Source: an uncultured Muribaculaceae bacterium (GTDB lineage Bacteria; Bacteroidota; Bacteroidia; Bacteroidales; Muribaculaceae). Taken from it: a stretch of 33,963 nucleotides of DNA. Each line of letters starts with the position of its first letter. Positions within the stretch are counted from its first letter, which is position 1. The position numbers and the translations under genes are program-made. This document shows positions 24,701 through 32,222 of this stretch, in pieces. The notes beneath the pieces were generated by a model, which made no database searches, had not been told where the DNA came from, and saw nothing but the letters and a program-made list of their open reading frames with translations. Location of the stretch: the NCBI GenBank assembly GCA_947173755.1, contig CAMWGM010000001.1, positions 1 to 33,963 on the forward strand, given 5' to 3'.

Positions 24701-24847
24701 GCCGGCTTCGTCGGTGACGCTACCTGTGACAGTTTTTGCTTGCGCAGTGGAAACGAGAGTCATCACTGCGATGATAAGGGTGAAAAGATACCGGCTGAAG
24801 CCTTTGATCTTTCCCCGGCTCACATCTAACATCTTACTGTTTTTCAT
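21764..24847 (-). CDS. SusC/RagA-family TonB-dependent outer-membrane transporter
   Basis: A 22-strand-type beta-barrel importer energised by TonB. The 1027-residue protein has an N-terminal signal peptide ending near STAQA, then a carboxypeptidase-like regulatory domain (TVTGSVTDEAGEPIIGASV). The TonB-box/plug junction LDEVVVIGYGTVKRKDLTG follows, with a plug domain containing LRGSRSIYGDNQPLFIIDG and the SusC signature SSTAIYGSAGANGVIIITTKRG. It ends in a typical terminal strand with final Phe (FVFGVNLTF). It is full length, with no frameshift. It is transcribed from a near-consensus promoter at 24990-25021 with a leader of about 136 bases. No anti-sigma or hybrid two-component gene is adjacent. 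Confidence 0.96.
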   Translation of the reverse strand: MKNSKMLDVSRGKIKGFSRYLFTLIIAVMTLVSTAQAKTVTGSVTDEAGEPIIGASVLVKDSKVAAITNFDGAYSINVPDNGELIFSYVGYSTQSVKVAGKSVIDVVLKENRELLDEVVVIGYGTVKRKDLTGAVASMKNADVVVAPTNNVMEALQGKVAGMDITKSSGETGSDVNILLRGSRSIYGDNQPLFIIDGLPGSYNQVNPSDIESIDVLKDASSTAIYGSAGANGVIIITTKRGQEGKAVVNFDAYYGFSGKANFKNGMIGEEWINYQRESYKYNNGMYPSDMATLFGNPAYYDAYEEDKWIDWVDLASGHHATTQKYALSVSGGTKATRIFASTSYSQESGLLPNEERDLYSLRLNIDQEINKFATIGFTSNLTYTDHDRAVKNTYTKALSAFPLGDPYDANGNLQDEFINGQFSPLGDFIPYQYAYNIKSTYINSIGYLELRPVKGLTFRSQISTTLSNSRQGQYWGAKANANPPSYSKSPYAQKNHNNGWGYTWENILSYNATIKDHSFGAQFITSYSKNTNESTIAGSGGFDIDTWQYHRLMSGAEAIHVESDYARTQKMSYAVRVNYNFKDRYLFTFSNRWDGVSWFSEGHKWDSFPAGAIAWRLSEEGFMEDTRDWLDNAKIRVSYGITGNSGGVGAYGTLGQAWYYTSAGVSVGGKEVPFVQYTGVTPSPMLGWEKSYNWNVGLDFSVIKNRLDGSIEWFKTKTNGLLFKRTVPITSGLTGWGSPLGNWQNLAKTRNHGVEITLNSRNIITKDFQWTTSLTATWSKEKIVSLPEGDIVASKLFEGHPIHSIYNYEYAGLWQTTDDPDLMKIYNVEPGFIKINTVPNITVDDQGNEVSDEGLHAYGTKDQKILGHSNPNWILGLNNNFTYRDFDLSFFLMGRFGQTIESSLLGYYNASNSITTNQIAGIDYWTEENPGAFYPRPGTGSRQGTVLPALRVADGSFVKIKNITLGYTLPRKITRKALIERLRIYATAYNPWIIVNDTRLKGTDPEMGGSDNFPTYKQFVFGVNLTF

Positions 24848-24989
24848 GATGTAATAATGATGGGTATAAAGATTATGGTAAAAAATTGTTAAAATTCAGA
24901 AGTCTTTCATGGGCGCACGGAAAAGGGCTCTCCTTTTTCCGACAGGCGTCTAAGGATTATCTTTTTATAAGAGATAATAATTGTTAATG

Positions 24990-25021
24990 CAAAATTAATA
25001 AATAATCCTATTACAAGCAAA
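24990..25021 (-). promoter_or_regulatory. susC promoter
   Basis: On the minus strand: TTTG at 25021-25018, a 20-bp spacer and TAATTTTG at 24997-24990, a full consensus match. Transcription should start near 24985. The leader contains an imperfect hairpin (CGGAAAAGG with CCTTTTTCCG, one bulge). Confidence 0.78.
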
Positions 25022-25058
25022 TAGTTTACAGTGTTTTTCGTGGTATTTTTTTTAAAAA

Positions 25059-25150
25059 TCTCATCTGTTGTGGCGATTGATGAGACAATATGGAATGAAG
25101 ATATTGTAAATCAGAATGATATGACGCGTCATGCTCTCTTATAAAGAGAG
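25059..25150. promoter_or_regulatory. Cluster of four dyads upstream of the susC promoter
   Basis: Four inverted repeats lie end to end: TCTCATC/GATGAGA (25059-25065, 25079-25085), ACAATAT/ATATTGT (25085-25091, 25101-25107), the perfect palindrome ATGACGCGTCAT (25121-25132), and CTCTCTT/AAGAGAG (25134-25140, 25144-25150). They begin 38 bases upstream of the susC -33 box, a suitable place for activator binding. The first dyad also resembles a weak minus-strand terminator because a T-run follows it on that strand. Confidence 0.45.
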
Positions 25151-25311
25151 TGTGGTCAGAAAAATTGCTCAGTCGTCAGAGAACATATGTTTTAGGTAAA
25201 AATTAACGTTATCGATACTTCCTGATAGTAGAGAATTGAAATTAAAAACGAGTCGGTGGATCAAAATGTAGAAGAATAAATATTTTATTGGCAGAACATG
25301 TTTAACGCTTG

Positions 25312-25345
25312 AATCGGACACCCTTAAACCGCCGGGTGTCCGATT
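25312..25345. repeat. Perfect 12-bp hairpin
   Basis: AATCGGACACCC and its complement at 25334-25345 surround a 10-base loop. No T-run follows on either strand, so a terminator role is uncertain. It lies alone between the glycosyltransferase gene and the dyad cluster. Confidence 0.55.
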
Positions 25346-25485
25346 GTTGTCTCTGAAAGAGATGCGATGGATCTTAATGTGGGAGGTGTGAGGGGAGTGT
25401 GATTATTTTAACCGATATTATAAATATTGATCTGTATGCTTAACTTTTTTTATGCAAAGCGAGGGGTGGGAAAAGAGCATAATGA

Positions 25486-25526
25486 AAAACTCAAGTTGCG
25501 ATGGGTGAAGTCGCGACCTGAGTTTT
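25486..25526 (-). terminator. Terminator of the glycosyltransferase gene
   Basis: Arms 25486-25501 and 25511-25526 form 15 of 16 pairs (one G-T pair, one mismatch) with a 9-base loop. On the minus strand the outer stem ends in a run of T. It lies 32 bases after the glycosyltransferase stop. Confidence 0.75.
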
Positions 25527-25557
25527 ATGAGAAAATGCTATAATATAAATAAGGTGG

Positions 25558-26316
25558 TCAACTGTTGCGCCGGCGTCGCGCTTCACGATAGGCGAGGAGT
25601 TCGCCCTTGAAAGCCTGAGCGGAGATGGCACGCCCGACCGCACCCTCTAATATCCCACCCTTGCCGAGATAGGAACCGCAAAAAGCGGAGATGGCTTTCA
25701 GGTAGGGGGTGAAGGGTGTAAGAGTCTCTTCATGGCGCGATGCGATGAGCGAGCCTTTGATGGAGGAGTGACGGCGAGTCACGGCATCAAACTGGTCGGG
25801 AGTGTCGCAACGATAGTGCAGTATGTCGCCATCGATCGCTTCGGGAATTACATTGTCGCGAAACACGACTTTTTCGCCGACGTCACGCAGATTCCAGTTG
25901 GCGTAACGCTTGTCGAAGAGACGGATATGAGGGTCGGGATACCAGCCGCAGTGGCGCACGGGGTAGCCGCAATAGAAATTCAGACGCGACAGCGAGTAGA
26001 CGCGATGGGTGAAACCCTCCTCCTTGAGCCGGAGAATTGACTGGCGCAAGGCAGGCGAGATGACCTCGTCGGCATCGATCGACAGCACGTAGCGGTGGGA
26101 GGTGAGAGATGTGGCAAACTGGCGCTGGGCACCGAAGCCATTGAAAGACCGGAGTGTGACTACGGCCCCCATCGAACGTGCAATCTCGACAGTGCGGTCG
26201 GTGGAATTGGAATCGACCACGATGATTTCGTCGGCCACACCTTGCAGCGACTCGAGACAAGCCGCAATGCGTTTCTCTTCGTTGAAGGCGATGATGGTGG
26301 CAGAAATCTTTTCCAT
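25558..26316 (-). CDS. Family 2 glycosyltransferase (WaaE/KdtX-like)
   Basis: Inverting sugar transferase of the GT-A fold, probably acting at the cytoplasmic face on lipooligosaccharide core or a related glycan. The 252-residue protein has the GT2 start ISATIIAFNEEKRIAACLESL, VDSNSTDRTVEIA, the metal/nucleotide-binding SIDADEVIS (Asp81, Asp83), and a C-terminal half with YPDPHIRLFDKRYANW and DGDILHYRC, as in WaaE-type LPS core transferases. No transmembrane helix is present. It is monocistronic and divergent from pyrG. The promoter sits immediately against the ATG. The donor and acceptor sugars cannot be inferred. Confidence 0.9.
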   Translation of the reverse strand: MEKISATIIAFNEEKRIAACLESLQGVADEIIVVDSNSTDRTVEIARSMGAVVTLRSFNGFGAQRQFATSLTSHRYVLSIDADEVISPALRQSILRLKEEGFTHRVYSLSRLNFYCGYPVRHCGWYPDPHIRLFDKRYANWNLRDVGEKVVFRDNVIPEAIDGDILHYRCDTPDQFDAVTRRHSSIKGSLIASRHEETLTPFTPYLKAISAFCGSYLGKGGILEGAVGRAISAQAFKGELLAYREARRRRNS

Positions 26317-26320
26317 GGGG

Positions 26321-26351
26321 CAAAGTTATACAAAAAGATTGTGCGTGCAAA
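26321..26351 (-). promoter_or_regulatory. Glycosyltransferase promoter abutting the start codon
   Basis: On the minus strand: TTTG at 26351-26348, a 19-bp spacer and TAACTTTG at 26328-26321. Only four bases separate the -7 box from the ATG at 26316-26314, so the transcript should have essentially no leader. Confidence 0.72.
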
Positions 26352-26431
26352 ATTTGTAGTAGGAAAAATCGAAATTGGGGAAGGGGGGCTAAAATTTCAG
26401 TTTCAGAGCGGTGAAGTTGAGAAGAATTTTG

Positions 26432-26439
26432 TAATTTTG
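26432..26439 (+). promoter_or_regulatory. pyrG promoter -7 box
   Basis: TAATTTTG matches the consensus and would start transcription near 26443, about 28 bases before the GTG start of pyrG. The nearest TTG upstream (26417-26419) is closer than usual, so the -33 box is uncertain. Confidence 0.6.
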
Positions 26440-26470
26440 CATTTTAAATCACCAACCAATCTCACAGAGT

Positions 26471-28084
26471 GTGGAAACCAAGTATATCTTTGTGACCGGC
26501 GGCGTGGTGTCGTCGCTCGGAAAAGGCATCATAGCATCGTCGCTCGCCTGTCTGCTTAAGGCCCGCGGCTTTCGCGTCACCATCCAGAAATTCGATCCGT
26601 ATATCAACATCGATCCGGGAACACTTAACCCCTACGAGCACGGAGAATGTTATGTGACGGTGGATGGTCATGAGGCCGACCTGGATCTGGGACATTACGA
26701 ACGATTCACGAACATCGCCACGACACGTGCCAACAATGTGACGACGGGCAGAATCTATCAGAGCGTGATCGACAAGGAGCGTCGGGGCGACTATCTGGGA
26801 AAGACGGTGCAGATCATTCCCCATATCACCGACGAGATCAAGCGCTGCGTGATGGCGCTTGGAAAAACAGGAAAGTTTGATTTCATCATCACGGAGATCG
26901 GAGGAGTGGTGGGCGACATCGAGAGTCTCCCCTTCCTCGAGGCTGTCAGGCAGATGAGATGGGAGTATGAGGATGACACCCTGTGTGTCCATCTGACCTA
27001 TGTCCCCTATATCGCCGCCGCAAAGGAACTGAAAACCAAACCGACGCAGCACTCTGTGAAGCAACTTCAGCAACTGGGTATTCAGCCTGACGTGCTCGTG
27101 CTCCGCACCGAGCATGACATTCCGGCCGAGATGAGAAGGAAGATAGCCCGTTTCTGCAATGTCAGTCCCAATGCTGTCGTGCAGAGCAAGGATGCTCCGT
27201 CGATCTACCGTATCCCGGTGCTGATGCACGAGCAGCATCTTGACGACATCGTGCTCCGAAAACTCCACGCACCTCTTGAAAAGGAGCCTGACATGGAGCC
27301 GTGGCACGACTTCCTGACAGCGATGGAGACAGCCGAAAAGAAGGTCACCATCGGGCTTGTGGGAAAATATGTCGAACTGCAGGACGCATATAAGTCGATC
27401 AACGAGGCGCTGTTTCAGGCCGCCACTTACGCCGGGCGCCGTCTTGACCTGAAATATATCCATTCGGAAAAGATCACACATGAGAATGTCGGCGAAAAAT
27501 TGGCCGGACTCGACGGAGTGGTAGTGGCTCCCGGTTTCGGACAGCGCGGCATCGAAGGAAAATTCGTGGCACTCGAGTGGTGTCGCACCCATGATGTGCC
27601 GACTCTGGGCATTTGTCTCGGAATGCAGTGCATGGTGATAGAGTTCGCGCGCAACGTGCTCGGGCTGAAGGATGCCAATTCGACCGAGATGGATCCGCAT
27701 ACTCCCCACAATGTCATCGATCTCATGGAGGAGCAGAAGAGCATCCACAACATGGGAGGCACGATGCGTCTGGGCGCCTATGACTGCCGTCTGAAAGAGG
27801 GAAGCCGTGTGGCGGAGGCTTACGGAAGGACCGACATCAGTGAGCGTCACCGCCATAGATTCGAGTTCAACAATGACTATCGCGAGGCATTCGAAAAGGC
27901 CGGGATGAAGTGTGTGGGTGAAAATCCCGAGACACATCTCGTGGAGGTGGTCGAACTGCCTGAAAAACGCTGGTATGTCGGCACACAGTACCACCCCGAG
28001 TATCAGTCGACAGTCCTGGCTCCTTCGCCGCTTTTCAAGTCATTTGTCGGAGCCGCGATAGAATATGGCGAAGAAAAAAATTGA
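26471..28084 (+). CDS. pyrG: CTP synthase
   Basis: Converts UTP to CTP using ATP and glutamine. The 537-residue protein begins METKYIFVTGGVVSSLGKGI, the amidoligase P-loop, followed by FDPYINIDPGTLNPYEHGE and LDLGHYERF. The C-terminal class I glutamine amidotransferase has the nucleophile Cys382 in GICLGMQC and the His508/Glu510 pair in YHPEY. The start codon is GTG at 26471: the protein begins exactly at the conserved family start and no better ATG exists. It leads the run pyrG-yidC-LRR-trmB-mrp, with yidC 47 bases on. Confidence 0.97.
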   Translation: METKYIFVTGGVVSSLGKGIIASSLACLLKARGFRVTIQKFDPYINIDPGTLNPYEHGECYVTVDGHEADLDLGHYERFTNIATTRANNVTTGRIYQSVIDKERRGDYLGKTVQIIPHITDEIKRCVMALGKTGKFDFIITEIGGVVGDIESLPFLEAVRQMRWEYEDDTLCVHLTYVPYIAAAKELKTKPTQHSVKQLQQLGIQPDVLVLRTEHDIPAEMRRKIARFCNVSPNAVVQSKDAPSIYRIPVLMHEQHLDDIVLRKLHAPLEKEPDMEPWHDFLTAMETAEKKVTIGLVGKYVELQDAYKSINEALFQAATYAGRRLDLKYIHSEKITHENVGEKLAGLDGVVVAPGFGQRGIEGKFVALEWCRTHDVPTLGICLGMQCMVIEFARNVLGLKDANSTEMDPHTPHNVIDLMEEQKSIHNMGGTMRLGAYDCRLKEGSRVAEAYGRTDISERHRHRFEFNNDYREAFEKAGMKCVGENPETHLVEVVELPEKRWYVGTQYHPEYQSTVLAPSPLFKSFVGAAIEYGEEKN

Positions 28085-28131
28085 GAAGAATTACCATAAT
28101 AAACACAAAAATAATCACAACAAGCGACTAA

Positions 28132-30228
28132 ATGGATAAGAATACCCTTATGGGCATGCTGCTGATGGCTCTGGTGATCTTCGGATTCACCTGGCTCAAT
28201 CAGCCGTCACAGGAAGAACTCGAGCGTCAGCGTCAGGAACGCGAACGCATGGAGCAGGCCGAGGCGGCTAAGGCAGCCGATCCCGGAAACCTTACTCTCG
28301 ATTCGATCACCGGAGCCGAGGCTGCCATGGTGGCGGCAACGGTCAGAGAACTCGGTGTCACCGACAGCGCCACCCATACCTCGACACTCCGTCTTGAAGG
28401 TGTCAGTCTCAGTGTGGATGGAGCAGGCACGGTAGGCGGCACAGTCACTACGACTTCTGGCGTGGTGGAGGTTGCGCCTCTTCTGGCAAACCGTCTCGAT
28501 GGTATGTCGATGACCGCTGCCTCGGAAGCAGTGGCAAATCTGCGCAAGGCGCTGACCACGGCAGTGCGCTACAAGGGATTTGCGCGCCATCTGGCCGGCG
28601 ACTCAACGACCGTCCGTCTGGAAAATGAGAAACTGGCTCTCGATCTTTCGAACAAAGGGGGCGTGATAGCCCGCGCCGAACTCAAGGATTATCAGAGTTA
28701 TGACTCGACTGCCGTCACGCTGCTCGATCCTGCCACAGACAGTTACGGTTTCACCCTTACGTCGGCCACACAGCGTTTAGACACCCGCGAGTTCTATTTC
28801 AATCCGGTTCAGGTCAACGATTCGACCGTCGTCATGCAGTTGGCGCTCGGCGATGGAGCCACATGGAACATCCGCTACACTTTGCCCAAGGATTCCTATC
28901 TCGTCAGAATGGATATCGAGCAGGAGGGTATGCAGAGCATAATCCCCTCGTCGGTGGCCACGATGGATCTTGACTGGCATCAGAAGATGCGCCGTCTTGA
29001 GGCGGGCAGAGTGTTTGAGGAGAGAAACTCCGCATTATATTATATGTATCCTGACGGAGATGTGGCAAATCTGTCGGAAAACAAGAATGACAAGAAAGAA
29101 GTCAACCAGCAGGTGAAATGGGTGAGCTGTAAAAACCAGTTCTTCTCGGCCGTGCTGATGTCGGCCACCAATTTCGCCGCCGCTGATATGGACAGCAAGA
29201 TGCTCGAGGATGACGCTGATTTCATCAAGGAGATGAATATCGCCCTCACGCTCGACTATTCGGCGTCGAAAGCCCGTCCGGCTTCGATGATCTTCTATCT
29301 CGGCCCCAATTCCTATCCGGTGATGAAGGCTGTCGAGAAGCAGGTGTTCCCCGAGGAGAATATGCATCTGACCAAACTCATTCCTCTCGGCTGGCCCATC
29401 TTCCGCTGGATCAACACGCTGATCATCATTCCGGTGTTCTCGTTCCTGGGATCGTTCATCTCGAACTACGGTATCGTGATCCTGCTCCTCACCATCTTCA
29501 TCAAGATAATCCTCTATCCCTTCACCTACAAGAGTCTGCGTTCGCAGGCAGTGATGCGTACGCTCGCGCCCGACATCAAGGCTATCAATGACAAGTATCC
29601 CGGTCAGGAGAACGCCATGAAACGCTCGCAGGAGACAATGGCTCTCTATACACGTGCCGGGGCTAACCCGATGTCGGGTTGTGTGCCGATGTTGCTGCAG
29701 ATGCCTGTGCTCGTCGCAATGTTCTGGTTCTTCCCTTCGGCCATCGAACTCAGAGGCAAGAGTTTCCTCTGGGCCAAGGATCTTGCCGCACCTGATGCCA
29801 TTATCTCATGGTCGCAGAACATTCCGCTGATTTCCGGAACTTTCGGCAATCATATCTCGCTCTTCTGTCTGCTCATGACAGTCACCAATATCATATATAC
29901 CCATTCGACCATGCAGACCCAGAACCAGTCGGGAATGCCGGGTATGAAATGGATGATGTATCTGATGCCGGTGATGTTCCTCTTCATCTTCAACAATTAT
30001 GCTGCCGGCCTGAGTTACTATTACTTCCTGTCGCTCCTGATCACCATCATCATGACATATGCTTTCCGTCATTTCGTCAGCGAGGACAAGATCAGGGCCA
30101 AGATTGCCGAGAATGCCAAGAAACCGAAGAAAAAAGGCTGGATGCAGCGTAAACTCGAAGAGGCTCAGAAGCAGCAGCAGGCCATGATGCGCGAACAGCA
30201 GCGTCGCGCAGGGGGCAAAAAGAACTGA
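28132..30228 (+). CDS. yidC: Membrane protein insertase YidC
   Basis: Inserts and folds inner-membrane proteins, alone or with SecYEG. The 698-residue protein has TM1 at about residues 6-22 and then a coiled, Glu/Gln/Arg-rich linker. A large periplasmic beta-domain spans roughly residues 60-400. The conserved C-terminal Oxa1-type core starts near residue 420 (WPIFRWINTLIIIPVF, GIVILLLTIFIKIILYPFTYKS, NPMSGCVPMLLQMPVLVAMF). The last ~40 residues are basic and Gln-rich, suited to ribosome binding. The LRR gene starts 5 bases after the stop. The full length is typical of Bacteroidetes YidC, longer than E. coli. Confidence 0.96.
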   Translation: MDKNTLMGMLLMALVIFGFTWLNQPSQEELERQRQERERMEQAEAAKAADPGNLTLDSITGAEAAMVAATVRELGVTDSATHTSTLRLEGVSLSVDGAGTVGGTVTTTSGVVEVAPLLANRLDGMSMTAASEAVANLRKALTTAVRYKGFARHLAGDSTTVRLENEKLALDLSNKGGVIARAELKDYQSYDSTAVTLLDPATDSYGFTLTSATQRLDTREFYFNPVQVNDSTVVMQLALGDGATWNIRYTLPKDSYLVRMDIEQEGMQSIIPSSVATMDLDWHQKMRRLEAGRVFEERNSALYYMYPDGDVANLSENKNDKKEVNQQVKWVSCKNQFFSAVLMSATNFAAADMDSKMLEDDADFIKEMNIALTLDYSASKARPASMIFYLGPNSYPVMKAVEKQVFPEENMHLTKLIPLGWPIFRWINTLIIIPVFSFLGSFISNYGIVILLLTIFIKIILYPFTYKSLRSQAVMRTLAPDIKAINDKYPGQENAMKRSQETMALYTRAGANPMSGCVPMLLQMPVLVAMFWFFPSAIELRGKSFLWAKDLAAPDAIISWSQNIPLISGTFGNHISLFCLLMTVTNIIYTHSTMQTQNQSGMPGMKWMMYLMPVMFLFIFNNYAAGLSYYYFLSLLITIIMTYAFRHFVSEDKIRAKIAENAKKPKKKGWMQRKLEEAQKQQQAMMREQQRRAGGKKN

Positions 30229-30233
30229 CAGCG

Positions 30234-31454
30234 ATGTGCCGGCAGTGGCTCGTGGCAAGTGCCCTGGCTGTGGTTATCACGGCGTATGGTGCGACTGAAC
30301 TGACTCCCGACAGCATAGCCGACTATTCCATGATGGAATGTGGCTGTGAGTCGGTGGTCATCCCGGCCACGGCGAGATATGTCGGCACCGGGGCTTTCGC
30401 CGGATCTCCGTCGCTCAAGGAGGTCATCATCGAAGGATCGGAGACACGGCTGATGCCATATGCTTTCAGCGGTTGTCAGGCGCTCGAAAGAGTGATATGC
30501 CGCGCTTGCTCGATAACGGAGAGGTGTTTCAGCCGGTGCGAGAGTCTTAAGACTCTTGTGATGGGCGATTCGGTGAAAGAGATCGGCGACGGAGCCTTCG
30601 CAGGATGTCTGCAGTTGAGCGAAGTGGAGTTTCCTGAAACGATTGAAAGAATTGGCAGGGATGCGTTCGCACATTCCGGCCTCGAAACCATAGATCTTTC
30701 ATCCACTGCCATTACAGGACTCTCCGACGAGGCGTTTGCAGGGTGTGGCAACCTGTGTGAGGTACGTCTTCCTGCGGGACTCGTGCAGATGGGCGAGAAG
30801 GTGTTTTTCGGCGACACGTCGCTTGTCGTTGTCGAAATGCCGGCGCTTGCATCTGTTCCGGCTCTTGCTTTCGCTTGCGCCTCGCGGCTGACCGATCTTT
30901 CGGCACCTCTCGGGGAGGGCCTGGGCGAGATAGGCGATTTTGCCTTTGCGGGTCTTCGCGATGTCAAGGTGTTGCAGATGCCGTCGTCGCTAAGTTATAT
31001 AGGCGTGGGGGCTTTCGAGAGGACAATGTCACTCGATACGATCGACTGCCGGTCGCTTGAGGCTGTTCCCTCACTGGGGTCTGAAGTGTGGGCCGGTGTC
31101 AATTGCGCTCAGGTGTCTCTCCTGGCCTCCGAAGAAATGGCGCCCCTATTCGCCTCGGCTCCGCAATGGAGTAGTTTCGCAATCACCCGGACAACTTCCG
31201 GCGGCGGGATTTCAGCAGACCCGATCGAAAATATCGAGTGTCGGTTCGAAGGTGCCATGTTGCTTTTCAGGGCGATGAGACCATTGCGGCAAGTGAAGGT
31301 TTTCGATATCGAGGGCCGGTTGGTCGGCCGATGGTCAGGAACCGGCGACTCGGCGGAAGGATCGGTTGACACTTCGCGAACTGAGAATCCATTTTTTATC
31401 ATAGAATTCTCTTCTGCCGGTGGCGGAAGATCCACCATGAAACTAAGACGCTGA
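30234..31454 (+). CDS. Leucine-rich repeat (BspA-type, LRR_5) exported protein
   Basis: A 406-residue protein with a short hydrophobic N-terminal segment (WLVASALAVVITAYG) that looks like a signal peptide. It has at least eight LRR_5-type repeats with the xxIGxxAFxGCxxLxxVxLP pattern (IGDGAFAGCLQLSEVEFP, LSDEAFAGCGNLCEVRLP, IGDFAFAGLRDVKVLQMP). The C-terminus (VKVFDIEGRLVGRW to FFIIEFSSAGG, ending KLRR) resembles a type IX secretion sorting domain; this is inferred from pattern. BspA-like proteins often bind host or bacterial surfaces. It is embedded in a housekeeping operon: 5 bases after yidC, and its TGA overlaps the trmB ATG by one base. The ligand is unknown. Confidence 0.85.
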   Translation: MCRQWLVASALAVVITAYGATELTPDSIADYSMMECGCESVVIPATARYVGTGAFAGSPSLKEVIIEGSETRLMPYAFSGCQALERVICRACSITERCFSRCESLKTLVMGDSVKEIGDGAFAGCLQLSEVEFPETIERIGRDAFAHSGLETIDLSSTAITGLSDEAFAGCGNLCEVRLPAGLVQMGEKVFFGDTSLVVVEMPALASVPALAFACASRLTDLSAPLGEGLGEIGDFAFAGLRDVKVLQMPSSLSYIGVGAFERTMSLDTIDCRSLEAVPSLGSEVWAGVNCAQVSLLASEEMAPLFASAPQWSSFAITRTTSGGGISADPIENIECRFEGAMLLFRAMRPLRQVKVFDIEGRLVGRWSGTGDSAEGSVDTSRTENPFFIIEFSSAGGGRSTMKLRR

Positions 31455-32221
31455 TGGGAAAGAACAAACTTAAGAAATTTGCCGATATGGAGCGCTTCGG
31501 TTGCGTCTTCCAGTATCCTCAGTCGGTCATCAATGACGAGGGTGGCTGTCCGTTGCGCGGACGTTGGCATGAAGAAGTTTTTGGTAACGACCATCCGATT
31601 GTGCTCGAACTGGGATGCGGCAAAGGTGAATATGCTGTCGGGATGGGCAAGAGCGATCCTGAGGCAAATTTCATCGGTATTGATATAAAGGGTGCCAGGA
31701 TGTGGACAGGGGCGCGTCAGGTCGATGAGGAAGGAATTTCCAACGTCCGGTTTCTACGGACTTCTATTCATCTGCTCCCCGAGTTTTTTGCGCCGGGCGA
31801 GATAGACTCCATATGGATCACGTTTCCTGACCCTCAGATGAAGAAGGTCAACAAGCGCCTCACAGGAACTCACTTCCTGGATATCTATCGCAGGGTCGCT
31901 CCGGCAGGCGCGATGATCCATCTGAAGACCGATTCTCCTTTCCTTTACACCTACACTCTCGCCATGGCCCGACATAATGGGCTTGACATTGTGGCCGCTA
32001 CCCCCGACCTTTATGCCTCCGTATGGGCCGATCGGGTTCCGCGCATCACGACTTACTATGAACAGCAATGGCTCGGCCGTGGAATTCCGAGCAAATACAT
32101 AGCGTTTCGTCTGCCTGACGTCGGAGCCGTGCTCTCCGAACCGGAGATTGAGATCGAGCCGGACACATACCGGTCGTTCGGACGCGGAACCACTGAATTT
32201 TTAGCAAATATCGAAAAATAA
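31454..32221 (+). CDS. trmB: tRNA (guanine-N7-)-methyltransferase
   Basis: Methylates G46 in the variable loop of tRNAs using S-adenosylmethionine. The 255-residue protein has the SAM-binding ELGCGKGEYAVGM (motif I, about residues 52-64), FIGIDIKGARMW, the TrmB signature ITFPDPQMKKVNKRLT (from residue 122) and HLKTDSPFLYTY. The start ATG overlaps the last base of the LRR stop codon (TGATG), which implies coupled translation. mrp starts one base after its TAA. Confidence 0.94.
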   Translation: MGKNKLKKFADMERFGCVFQYPQSVINDEGGCPLRGRWHEEVFGNDHPIVLELGCGKGEYAVGMGKSDPEANFIGIDIKGARMWTGARQVDEEGISNVRFLRTSIHLLPEFFAPGEIDSIWITFPDPQMKKVNKRLTGTHFLDIYRRVAPAGAMIHLKTDSPFLYTYTLAMARHNGLDIVAATPDLYASVWADRVPRITTYYEQQWLGRGIPSKYIAFRLPDVGAVLSEPEIEIEPDTYRSFGRGTTEFLANIEK

Positions 32222-32222
32222 T

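Larger units (their letters stand above)
24848..25557. other. Regulatory region upstream of susC (710 bp)
   Basis: No credible gene or tRNA. It contains the susC leader with a hairpin (24918-24941), the susC promoter (24990-25021), four dyads within 25059-25150, a perfect 12-bp hairpin at 25312-25345 and the terminator of the glycosyltransferase gene (25486-25526). The rest (25151-25311 and 25346-25485) is AT-rich without recognisable features. Confidence 0.65.

Noticed and set aside
24848..25557. Invertible promoter or integrase attachment site upstream of susC
   Set aside because: The inverted repeats are all short-range dyads; no pair of long, separated inverted repeats flanks the promoter and no recombinase is present.
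26462..27994. 510-codon open frame on the minus strand opposite pyrG
   Set aside because: It lies entirely within pyrG antisense, matches no family, and its openness is explained by pyrG codon bias.
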